Positions 1 to 6,297 of a DNA stretch of 7,076 bases are shown piece after piece. The position numbers were made by a program, and so were the translations under genes. The notes below the pieces were generated by a model. That model did not search any database. It was not told the origin of the DNA and was given only the letters and a program-made list of their open reading frames with translations. The stretch is taken from contig JALXFQ010000126.1 in assembly GCA_027067235.1 (NCBI GenBank), forward strand, positions 1 through 7,076. Reading direction: 5' to 3'. The first letter of the stretch is position 1. Each line of letters starts with the position of its first letter. The stretch is from Gammaproteobacteria bacterium (GTDB lineage: Bacteria; Pseudomonadota; Gammaproteobacteria; QOAV01).

Positions 1-51
1 ATGCTCTTATCCCGCCCCGCCGATTTTGCGGCCATTCTCTTTACTATCTCT

Positions 52-55
52 GGAG
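52..55 (+). promoter_or_regulatory. Ribosome binding site of the MoxR-type ATPase gene
   Basis: A GGAG motif lies 5 bases before the ATG at position 61. It decides the start between two in-frame ATGs. The one at position 1 sits at the window edge with no visible upstream signal and would add 20 residues unlike the family N-terminus. Bases 1-60 hold no convincing -10/-35 pair. Confidence 0.65.
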
Positions 56-60
56 TTACT

Positions 61-1104
61 ATGCGTCCAGCCCAAGTGCTAAGCGTTCTGGATCGGGAGT
101 TTCTCAGTACGAGCGAAGGCCATCACACCCCGGTGATGCTGTGGGGGCCGCCCGGCGTCGGCAAGTCCGACATGGTGCGTCAGGTGGCGCTCAAGCACGA
201 CGTGCCCGCAATTGATATCCGCCTGTCGCAAATGGAGCCGACCGACCTGCGCGGCATCCCGTTCCGGGTGGACCAGATGGTCGAGTGGGCCATCCCCGAG
301 CTGTTGCCGGATGTCGAACGTCATGGCCCGGCCGGCATTCTGTTTTTGGACGAGATCACCTCGGCACCGCCCACCGTTTCCGCCGCCGCCTATCAGCTGA
401 TTCTGGATCGCCGCCTGGGCCACTATCAGGTACCCGGGGGCTGGGCCATCTTCGCCGCTGGCAACCGCCAGGGCGACCGCGGCGTGACTTATTCGATGCC
501 GGCGCCGCTGGCCAACCGCTTCTCGCACTTCGAGGTCGAGACCCATCTCGATGACTGGGTCTCATGGGCCTACAAGAACGGCATCGACGAGCGCGTCATT
601 GCCTTCTTGCGCTTCAAGCCAGAGATGCTGTTTGACTTTGACCCGGCGCACAACCCCGTGGCGTTCCCGTCGCCGCGCTCATGGGAGTTTGCTCATCGCG
701 GGCTGCAGAAATTCATCGACAGCCCGGACCTGCTGGTGGGCACTTTGCAGGCCTGCGTTGGCCCGGCGGCCGGTATCGAGCTGAATGCATTTGTGGAAAG
801 CATGGATCGCATGCCGGACCTGGACGCCATCCTGGCCGGTGAAGACGTGCCGGTGCCGGAGTCGATAGACCTGCAATACGCCGTTGCGGCGGCGCTGGTC
901 GGGCGAGCCATCCGCGCCCGCGATAGCGGCGATGCCCAGCAGGTCATTGGCCGGGTGCTCGACTATGGCGGGCTGTTTCCGCTGCGCGAAATGGGCGTGA
1001 TGCTGGTGTCTGACCTGTATCGGGCGGTTGGCGATGCGATGTTCACGGTGCCGCAGTTCTCCGACTGGGCCAAGAGCGTCGGCGACGTCATGCTGTACGA
1101 ATGA
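61..1104 (+). CDS. MoxR-family AAA+ ATPase
   Basis: A 347-residue AAA+ ATPase of the MoxR type, cytoplasmic, predicted to use ATP hydrolysis to remodel or activate a partner protein. Visible motifs are Walker A GPPGVGKS at residues 29-36, Walker B ILFLDEI at 93-99, sensor 1 AAGN at 132-135, an arginine-finger region ANRF at 151-154 and a sensor-2-like PRSWEF at 205-210. The remaining 140 residues form the helical lid and C-terminus. Length is typical for the family. The start at 61 is chosen because of its GGAG ribosome site; an in-frame ATG at position 1 is possible but less likely. The stop overlaps the start of the next gene (ATGA, 1101-1104), which encodes a VWA protein, the classic MoxR partner. 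Family assignment is firm. The subfamily and the client protein are not determinable from sequence alone. Confidence 0.93.
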   Translation: MRPAQVLSVLDREFLSTSEGHHTPVMLWGPPGVGKSDMVRQVALKHDVPAIDIRLSQMEPTDLRGIPFRVDQMVEWAIPELLPDVERHGPAGILFLDEITSAPPTVSAAAYQLILDRRLGHYQVPGGWAIFAAGNRQGDRGVTYSMPAPLANRFSHFEVETHLDDWVSWAYKNGIDERVIAFLRFKPEMLFDFDPAHNPVAFPSPRSWEFAHRGLQKFIDSPDLLVGTLQACVGPAAGIELNAFVESMDRMPDLDAILAGEDVPVPESIDLQYAVAAALVGRAIRARDSGDAQQVIGRVLDYGGLFPLREMGVMLVSDLYRAVGDAMFTVPQFSDWAKSVGDVMLYE

Positions 1105-2372
1105 GCGAGCATACAGAGCTTGAAACCAAGCTGGCCAAAGCGCGTACCCGGCTGATCCTGGAAAAACCCTTCCTGGGGGCATTGGTGCTACGCCTGCCGA
1201 TGAAAGCGGCAGACCCCGAATGGTGCCGCACCACCGCCACCGACGCCCGCCACTTCTACTACAACCCGGAATATATCGAGGCGCTCAGCCACGACCAGAC
1301 CCAGTTTATCCTCGCCCACGAGGCATTGCATTGCGCATTGTCACACTTTGCCCGCCGTCAGCACCGCCAGAAGCACCGCTGGGACATCGCCTGCGACCAT
1401 GCCGTCAACCCGCTATTGGCCAGAGAAGGCCTCAAGCCACCGCCCGGCACCTTGCTGATAGACAGCTACGAGGGCATGACCGCCGAAGAGATCTACCCGT
1501 ATATAGACGAAAACTCCTCGGACAAGCCGATGGACAAACACGTCTATGACGAGGACGACAGCGAAGAGCGCAGCCGTGGCAGCGGCCAAGACCCGAACCC
1601 TGACCCGGATGAGGACCAGGACAGCGACATCGGCGACCAGCCTGGCGAGGACGACCAGGATGGCGACGGCGGCGACGACAACAGCACCGAACAGCATGAC
1701 GATGCCGGTGGTGCGCCGCAGCCACCGCCACTGGACGCCACCGAGCAGGACGCACTCGACGTACAATGGAAGCAGCGACTTGCCGGCGCGGCCCAGACCG
1801 CGATGCAGGCTGGCAAGATGTCCGGCAGCATGGCGCGGCTAGTGGACCACCTGCTGCAACCCCGACTGCCCTGGCGCATGCTGCTGGCGCGTTACCTGAC
1901 CGCCGCCGCCCGCGACGACTATAGTTTCCAGCGTCCCTCCCGGCGTGAAGGCAGCTACATCCTGCCGGCATTGCGTAGCTCACAGATCAACCTGGCGGTA
2001 GTCATCGACACCAGCGGCTCGATCTCCGACGCAGAACTGGCCGAATTCCTCGCCGAGGTCGATTCCATCAAGGGTCAGATCCGCGCCCGCGTTACCCTGT
2101 ACGCCTGCGACCTGGAAATGGACCCGGACGGACCCTGGCGCTACGAGGCCTGGGAAGAATTCAAACTGCCCAAAGCGTTCGGCGGCGGTGGCGGCACCGA
2201 CTTCAAGCCCGCGTTCGAATACCTGGAGCGGCACGGCATCCGCCCGGACACACTGGTGTACTTCACCGATGCCGATGGCGACTTCCCGCCGATGGACCCC
2301 GACTACCCGGTGATCTGGTTGGTAAAGGGCCGTAAAAAAGTACCCTGGGGGCAGCGGGTACAGCTCAACTGA
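1101..2372 (+). CDS. Zincin-like metallopeptidase and VWA domain protein (COG3864/DUF2201 type)
   Basis: A 423-residue, apparently soluble protein with three parts. Residues 1-135 resemble the DUF2201 N-terminal putative metallopeptidase domain, with a zincin HEALH motif at 73-77 and a downstream WDIACDHAVN segment at 94-103 that may supply further metal ligands. Residues about 148-202 are a very acidic, D/E/G-rich low-complexity linker. Residues about 297-410 are a VWA-like domain with an intact-looking metal-ion-dependent adhesion site: DTSGS at 303-307, the GGGGTD threonine at 366 and the FTD aspartate at 390. There is no signal peptide or membrane segment. Its start codon overlaps the stop of the MoxR-type ATPase gene and no good ribosome site precedes it, so translational coupling is likely. 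By family knowledge the VWA part should bind the AAA+ partner or a shared client. Actual protease activity is unproven. Confidence 0.9.
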   Translation: MSEHTELETKLAKARTRLILEKPFLGALVLRLPMKAADPEWCRTTATDARHFYYNPEYIEALSHDQTQFILAHEALHCALSHFARRQHRQKHRWDIACDHAVNPLLAREGLKPPPGTLLIDSYEGMTAEEIYPYIDENSSDKPMDKHVYDEDDSEERSRGSGQDPNPDPDEDQDSDIGDQPGEDDQDGDGGDDNSTEQHDDAGGAPQPPPLDATEQDALDVQWKQRLAGAAQTAMQAGKMSGSMARLVDHLLQPRLPWRMLLARYLTAAARDDYSFQRPSRREGSYILPALRSSQINLAVVIDTSGSISDAELAEFLAEVDSIKGQIRARVTLYACDLEMDPDGPWRYEAWEEFKLPKAFGGGGGTDFKPAFEYLERHGIRPDTLVYFTDADGDFPPMDPDYPVIWLVKGRKKVPWGQRVQLN

Positions 2373-2696
2373 GCAGCCTGACCTCGCTGCCAGTATAAAG
2401 ATCGCCTCGCGCGTTCTGCTGATCCCGCAGGGACGGTCACGGCCAGACTCGCCGCAGCCCCCCGTCCACCGCGAAGGTCTCATGGTGAACTGACTGTTTT
2501 CCGTTCTCATGGCATTGTTGCCTGGCATTCTGCATGATACGGCCATGGCAGTCGCGCAAGCGTTGCGGCCCGGGGCAAGACCGGGGCCGGGCAACCGGCG
2601 TGAGTGAAGCGGGATCACCAACGAAAGCAACATCCGTGAACCCGGAGCTTGGCGGGAAACCGGGCCAGTGCTGGTGCTGCATGGGCTGGATGAATC
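2373..2696 (+). other. Intergenic region with several inverted repeats, no supported gene
   Basis: This 324-base gap separates the MoxR/VWA operon from the restriction genes. Reading frames inside it show no recognisable domain or good start signal. It holds several GC-rich inverted repeats. GGACGG (2431-2436) pairs with CCGTCC (2462-2467), enclosing CGGC/GCCG (2440-2443 with 2451-2454). GTTGC (2562-2566) pairs with GCAAC (2591-2595), with further G/C pairing inside. CCCGG (2641-2645) pairs with CCGGG (2660-2664). None is followed by a T-run, so they are not standard intrinsic terminators. A weak promoter-like arrangement is CTGACT (2490-2495) and TG-n-CATTGT (2510-2518) with 17-base spacing. 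The hsdR promoter is presumably in this gap, but no strong one is seen. A structured RNA or a decayed mobile element are both possible. Confidence 0.5.
2562..2595 (+). other. Strong GC-rich hairpin
   Basis: GTTGC at 2562-2566 is the exact reverse complement of GCAAC at 2591-2595. Inside it GGCC and CGG can pair with GGCC and CCG, leaving small bulges and a short loop around GGCAAGA. There is no following T-tract, so it is not a textbook terminator. It could be RNA structure in the hsdR leader or the remnant of a repeat. Confidence 0.4.
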
Positions 2697-5105
2697 ATGG
2701 CAATGAACGAAGAAGAAACCAAATACCACCTGATCGACCCGCTGCTGCGACAAAAAGGCTATGACGATCCACAACGTATCAAGCTGGAAACCCCGGCCCC
2801 GGTCGAGCCAACCGGCCCGAAAGGTCGCCGCCGCAAGGGCGCGGGGCGTACCGACTACCTGCTCTGCGTTCAGGTCGGCGACATGCCCAAGCCGCTGCCG
2901 GTCGCAGTCATCGAAGCAAAAAGAGAAAATGCCGACCCGCTCAAGGGCATGCAGCAGGCCAAGGGCTACGCCGAGTGTAAACGCTTCGACGTAAAATACG
3001 TCTTTGCCACCAACGGCCACCGCTATGGTGAATTTGATCTGTTCACCCACCTGCAAAGCGGGCCGTTTCCCTTTGAAGATTTCCCGCCGCACCCGGACTT
3101 GCGCGCCCGCTACGCCAAAGACAGCGGCATCGACATCACCCGGCCGGAAGCGCAAATCCTGTTTCAGTCCGACAGCCGCGCCTGGTCGAAGAGCCGCTAC
3201 TACCAGGATGCCGCCATCCGCGCCGCCTTTGAAAAGATCATTCACTGTCGCCAGGATAACGAACCCGCCCGCGTCTTGCTGGCCCTGGCCACCGGCTCGG
3301 GCAAGACCATCATCGCCACCAACCTGCTGTGGCGTCTCAGCGAGGCCGGTCAGTTGCCCAAACCCGCGCTGTTCCTGTGTGACCGCGACGAACTGCGTGA
3401 ACAGGCCTACACCAAACTCAAGGCCGCCTTTGGCGACAACGTGCGCATCGTCAGGACCGAACACGGTGACAACGCCGCCCGCAACGCCCGCATCCATGTC
3501 GCTACCTACCAGACCCTCGGGCTGGATGATGAGGAAGAAGGCTTCGCCAGCTTTCTGTCCGAACACTACGGCGAGGATGCCTTCAGCGTCATCATCATCG
3601 ACGAATGCCACCGCTCCGCCTGGGGCAAGTGGTCGGAAGTGCTCAAGCGCAACCCCAACGCCATCCATATCGGCCTGACCGCCACCCCGCGCCAGTTGCA
3701 CGAATCCAAAAATGCCACGGACGAAGACAAGGAAATCACCGCCAACAATCACAAATACTTTGGCAAACCGGTCTACGAATACACCCTCATCGAGGCGCAG
3801 GAAGACGGCTACCTGGCCGCCTGCGAGATCGTCAAGCGCAAGGCCAGTATCGACAATACCGTATTCACGCGGGAAGAAATCCTCAAGGCCGGGGTCAGGG
3901 ACATTCGCACCGGCAAACTGCTTACTGAGGACGACCTGCCCAAGGCCGAATACACCGGTAAGGACTTCGACCACGAACTGTTCATCGAACTGCGCACCCC
4001 CAGGATGTGCCAGGACCTGTTCCGACTGCTATGCGACAACGGCGGCCCGGAACAGAAGGTGATTATCTTCTGCACCCGAGAAATCCATGCCGACCGCGTG
4101 GCCATGCACATGAACAACCTGTACACCCGCTGGTGTCAGGAAAACAAGCAAACCCCCAAAGACCACTACGCCTTCAAGTGCATGGGCGGGCCGAACAACG
4201 GCGCGGACATGATCGAACCCATGCGCGGTTCCGGCGAACGCGCCTTTATTGCCTGCACCGTGGACCTGCTGGAAGCGGGCGTGGACATCGAACGCCTCAA
4301 TGCCGTGGTGTTCTTCCGCTACCTGCAATCGCCCATCAAGTTCTACCAGATGGTCGGGCGCGGCACCCGCATTGATGAGCCGACGCAAAAATACAAGTTC
4401 TGGCTCTACGACTACACCGATGTTACCCGCCTGTTCGGCACCGACTTCATCACCAAACCCTCGCGTCCCGGTAGTGGCAGCGGTAGCGGCGGTGGCGGCG
4501 GAGACGATGGCGATGGCGGGGATGACGGCGGCCCCGCCGTGGCGGAGATCGGCGGCCAGACTGTCATCGTCAAACCCGAAGGCCGCTTCATCCTCAGCCG
4601 TGGCGGCGATGGCAAGGAGACCCCCGTCCCGGTGGACGAATACCGCCGCGAAGTGATCCGGCGGGTGCTCTCCGAGGCCCACAACCTCGATGACTTCCGC
4701 GAACTGTGGATAGTCACCCAAAAGCGCCGCCAGCTCATCGACCACCTGCTCGGCGACAACTTCAGCCCCGAAGTGATCCGCGAGATCGACCAGATGAGCG
4801 ACTTCGACCTGTACGACTTCTTCGGCCACCACGGCTACCACGCCCGCGCCCTCAAGCGCCCCGAACGCGGCCAGCATTACATCGATGCCAACCAGCCCTG
4901 GTTCGATGATATGGACAACAAGGCCGCCATCGTGCTCAAGGGACTGGGGCACCAGTTCGCCCAGGGCGGCACCGACGCGCTGGAAACCCCGGCGCTGTGG
5001 GATGTGCCGGAGATCAGCAACGCCGGTGGGCTGGATGCCCTGCGGGTGCTGGGCAAGCCGGTGCAGGTGATGCATGAGGCGAAGGGGAGGTTGTTTGGGG
5101 TATGA
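2697..5105 (+). CDS. hsdR: Type I restriction enzyme R subunit (endonuclease/translocase)
   Basis: An 802-residue motor and nuclease subunit of a type I restriction-modification complex. With HsdM and HsdS it would translocate and cut unmethylated DNA. The N-terminal nuclease domain shows the PD-(D/E)xK pattern: D53 in TDYLL, E73-x-K75 in IEAKRE, and a QxxxY motif at 87-91. The SF2 helicase core has Walker A ATGSGKT at 198-204, a DECH box at 302-305, LTATP at 327-331 and motif VI QMVGRGTR at 551-558. A Gly/Ser/Asp-rich linker at 591-613 leads to a C-terminal domain that I assign to the EcoEI_R_C type. Length fits the EcoEI/EcoAI-like R subunits (about 800 residues) rather than the longer EcoKI type. 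ATG 2697 is used; ATG 2703, two codons in, is an equally plausible start because the ribosome site (GGA, 2688-2690) is weak. All catalytic motifs look intact. The stop overlaps the hsdS start by ATGA. Confidence 0.96.
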   Translation: MAMNEEETKYHLIDPLLRQKGYDDPQRIKLETPAPVEPTGPKGRRRKGAGRTDYLLCVQVGDMPKPLPVAVIEAKRENADPLKGMQQAKGYAECKRFDVKYVFATNGHRYGEFDLFTHLQSGPFPFEDFPPHPDLRARYAKDSGIDITRPEAQILFQSDSRAWSKSRYYQDAAIRAAFEKIIHCRQDNEPARVLLALATGSGKTIIATNLLWRLSEAGQLPKPALFLCDRDELREQAYTKLKAAFGDNVRIVRTEHGDNAARNARIHVATYQTLGLDDEEEGFASFLSEHYGEDAFSVIIIDECHRSAWGKWSEVLKRNPNAIHIGLTATPRQLHESKNATDEDKEITANNHKYFGKPVYEYTLIEAQEDGYLAACEIVKRKASIDNTVFTREEILKAGVRDIRTGKLLTEDDLPKAEYTGKDFDHELFIELRTPRMCQDLFRLLCDNGGPEQKVIIFCTREIHADRVAMHMNNLYTRWCQENKQTPKDHYAFKCMGGPNNGADMIEPMRGSGERAFIACTVDLLEAGVDIERLNAVVFFRYLQSPIKFYQMVGRGTRIDEPTQKYKFWLYDYTDVTRLFGTDFITKPSRPGSGSGSGGGGGDDGDGGDDGGPAVAEIGGQTVIVKPEGRFILSRGGDGKETPVPVDEYRREVIRRVLSEAHNLDDFRELWIVTQKRRQLIDHLLGDNFSPEVIREIDQMSDFDLYDFFGHHGYHARALKRPERGQHYIDANQPWFDDMDNKAAIVLKGLGHQFAQGGTDALETPALWDVPEISNAGGLDALRVLGKPVQVMHEAKGRLFGV
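4467..4535 (+). other. Gly/Ser/Asp-rich interdomain linker in HsdR
   Basis: Residues 591-613 of HsdR are almost entirely glycine, serine and aspartate, encoded by repetitive GGC/GGT/GAT-like codons. The segment lies between the end of the helicase motor and the C-terminal domain, so it is most simply a flexible linker. Repetitive coding of this kind can vary in length between strains. Confidence 0.75.
5084..5090 (+). promoter_or_regulatory. Likely ribosome binding site of hsdS inside the hsdR end
   Basis: GGGGAGG lies 11 bases before the hsdS ATG at 5102, within the final codons of hsdR. The spacing is slightly long. Together with the ATGA overlap it supports coupled translation of hsdS and the choice of 5102 as start. 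Confidence 0.45.
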
Positions 5106-6295
5106 GTTGGCCTATTGTGAAATTATCAGAAATTGCAGAGATAAACCCAAGGCGACCCATCATCGAGCGCGAGGGTGAAGTGCCAACATCTTTTGTTCCG
5201 ATGGAAGCGGTAAATGATGTTCTTGGTAAAGTCACAAAGCGAGTTACGCAACCGTACACAAAGGTAAAAAAGGGTTACACGTATTTTGAAAATGGTGATG
5301 TGATTTTTGCCAAAATTACGCCGTGTATGCAGAACGGGAAACATGCCGTCCTTAACGACCTTGTGGATGGTTTTGGATTCGGTTCTACAGAATTTCATGT
5401 TATTCGTACTGGTGACGAACTAACGCCAGAATGGATTCACTATTATCTTCGACGTAAAGAAACACTTGATGCAGCAGTAAAAACCTTCACTGGTGCAGTG
5501 GGCCAACAGCGTGTCCCCTCTAAGTTTTTGGAAAACTTAGAAATACCTTGTCCGCCAAAAGAAAAACAATGCCAAATCGCCGCCCGCCTGAAAGCCCAAC
5601 TGGCCGAAGTGGACAAGGCTCGCCAGGCAGCGGAGGTGCAGTTGCGGGATGCAAATGCCCTTAAAGCAAAAGCATTGGAATCAATTTTCGGAAGTATTAG
5701 CAACAAGGAGCCCATTGGTTCTGCTGCGAAGGTCCAATCCGGTTATGCCTTCAAGAGCGATACATTCAAAGCAAATGGTGTTCGTCTATTACGGAATGCC
5801 AATATTCTTCCAGGCAAGGTCTACTGGGATGAAACGGTATTCCTGAGCAAAGGCGATGCGGACAAGTACCCAAGCTATGTGCTCAATGATGGGGACGTGC
5901 TGATTAGCTTGGATCGTCCGATTATTTCAAGTGGCATTAAGGTGACCCGTGTCGGGGCAGATGATTTGCCTGCTCTTCTTGTGCAGCGAGTCGGCAGGTT
6001 TATTCTTGATCCAAAGAAAATGGATGCCGACTATCTCTATGCTTACTTGCAAACCGATTTGTTTATTAATGAGATCACGGGTCATGACCAAAGTCTCGGT
6101 GTTCCTCATATTTCACCAAAGCAGGTTGAAAATATAGAAATTCCAATGCCCGATGTGAATATCCAGCATTCTCTTTCGGGGCGACTGACAGAAATCATGA
6201 AAGAATGGAAGAAGGCAGTATCGGCAATTAGAGAACAGGAAAAGGATCTGTCAATATTGCCCCAGAAAATCCTCGCCCAAGCCTTCGAGATGTAA
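5102..6295 (+). CDS. hsdS: Type I restriction enzyme specificity (S) subunit
   Basis: A 397-residue DNA-recognition subunit that would direct both methylation and cleavage to a bipartite target. It has the usual two-half layout. TRD1 covers about residues 1-150, ending in a GAVGQQRVPSKFLENLEIP-like boundary. The central conserved helix covers about 155-196 and is rich in A, K, E and R. TRD2 covers about 200-350, ending in an equivalent HISPKQVENIEIPMP boundary. The second conserved helix covers 352-397, ending LPQKILAQAFEM. Length is normal for the family. Base use is split: 60 bases in TRD1 (5281-5340) contain 23 G+C and 60 in TRD2 (6061-6120) contain 24, but 60 in the central helix (5581-5640) contain 41. 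This suggests imported recognition domains on a resident scaffold. The recognition sequence cannot be predicted here. Its start overlaps the hsdR stop, and rhuM follows after 2 bases. Confidence 0.95.
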   Translation: MSWPIVKLSEIAEINPRRPIIEREGEVPTSFVPMEAVNDVLGKVTKRVTQPYTKVKKGYTYFENGDVIFAKITPCMQNGKHAVLNDLVDGFGFGSTEFHVIRTGDELTPEWIHYYLRRKETLDAAVKTFTGAVGQQRVPSKFLENLEIPCPPKEKQCQIAARLKAQLAEVDKARQAAEVQLRDANALKAKALESIFGSISNKEPIGSAAKVQSGYAFKSDTFKANGVRLLRNANILPGKVYWDETVFLSKGDADKYPSYVLNDGDVLISLDRPIISSGIKVTRVGADDLPALLVQRVGRFILDPKKMDADYLYAYLQTDLFINEITGHDQSLGVPHISPKQVENIEIPMPDVNIQHSLSGRLTEIMKEWKKAVSAIREQEKDLSILPQKILAQAFEM

Positions 6296-6297
6296 TC

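Noticed and set aside
1..60. In-frame ATG at position 1 as the start of the MoxR-type gene
   Set aside because: It has no visible upstream signal and gives a family-unlike extension, whereas ATG 61 has GGAG at the right spacing.
2373..2390. GCAGC/GCTGC inverted repeat immediately after the VWA gene stop
   Set aside because: The stem is only 5 bp with an 8-base loop and no T-run follows, so it is too weak to call a terminator.
2394..2399. TATAAA as a -10 element
   Set aside because: At 17 bases upstream the sequence is GAGCAG, which is not a -35 box, and it lies 300 bases before hsdR.
2510..2540. Sigma-54-like TGGCA...TGCA pairs
   Set aside because: The GG-to-GC spacing is 8 or 9 bases rather than the required 12.
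2437..2682. An 81-codon minus-strand frame within the intergenic gap
   Set aside because: No recognisable domain and no convincing ribosome site; the sequence is better explained as inverted-repeat-rich noncoding DNA.
2534..2764. A 76-codon plus-strand frame in the gap running into hsdR
   Set aside because: It overlaps the hsdR start in another frame and its tail is a frame shadow of hsdR; the upstream part has no recognisable similarity.
1980..3974. A 664-codon open frame on the minus strand spanning the end of the VWA gene, the gap and the start of hsdR
   Set aside because: It is antisense to two genes with clear catalytic motifs, has no recognisable domain, and such long antisense frames are common in GC-rich coding DNA.
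4029..5075. A 348-codon minus-strand open frame opposite the hsdR C-terminal half
   Set aside because: Its Val/Ala/Gly/His-rich composition is what antisense of this codon usage gives, with no domain, and hsdR is certain here.
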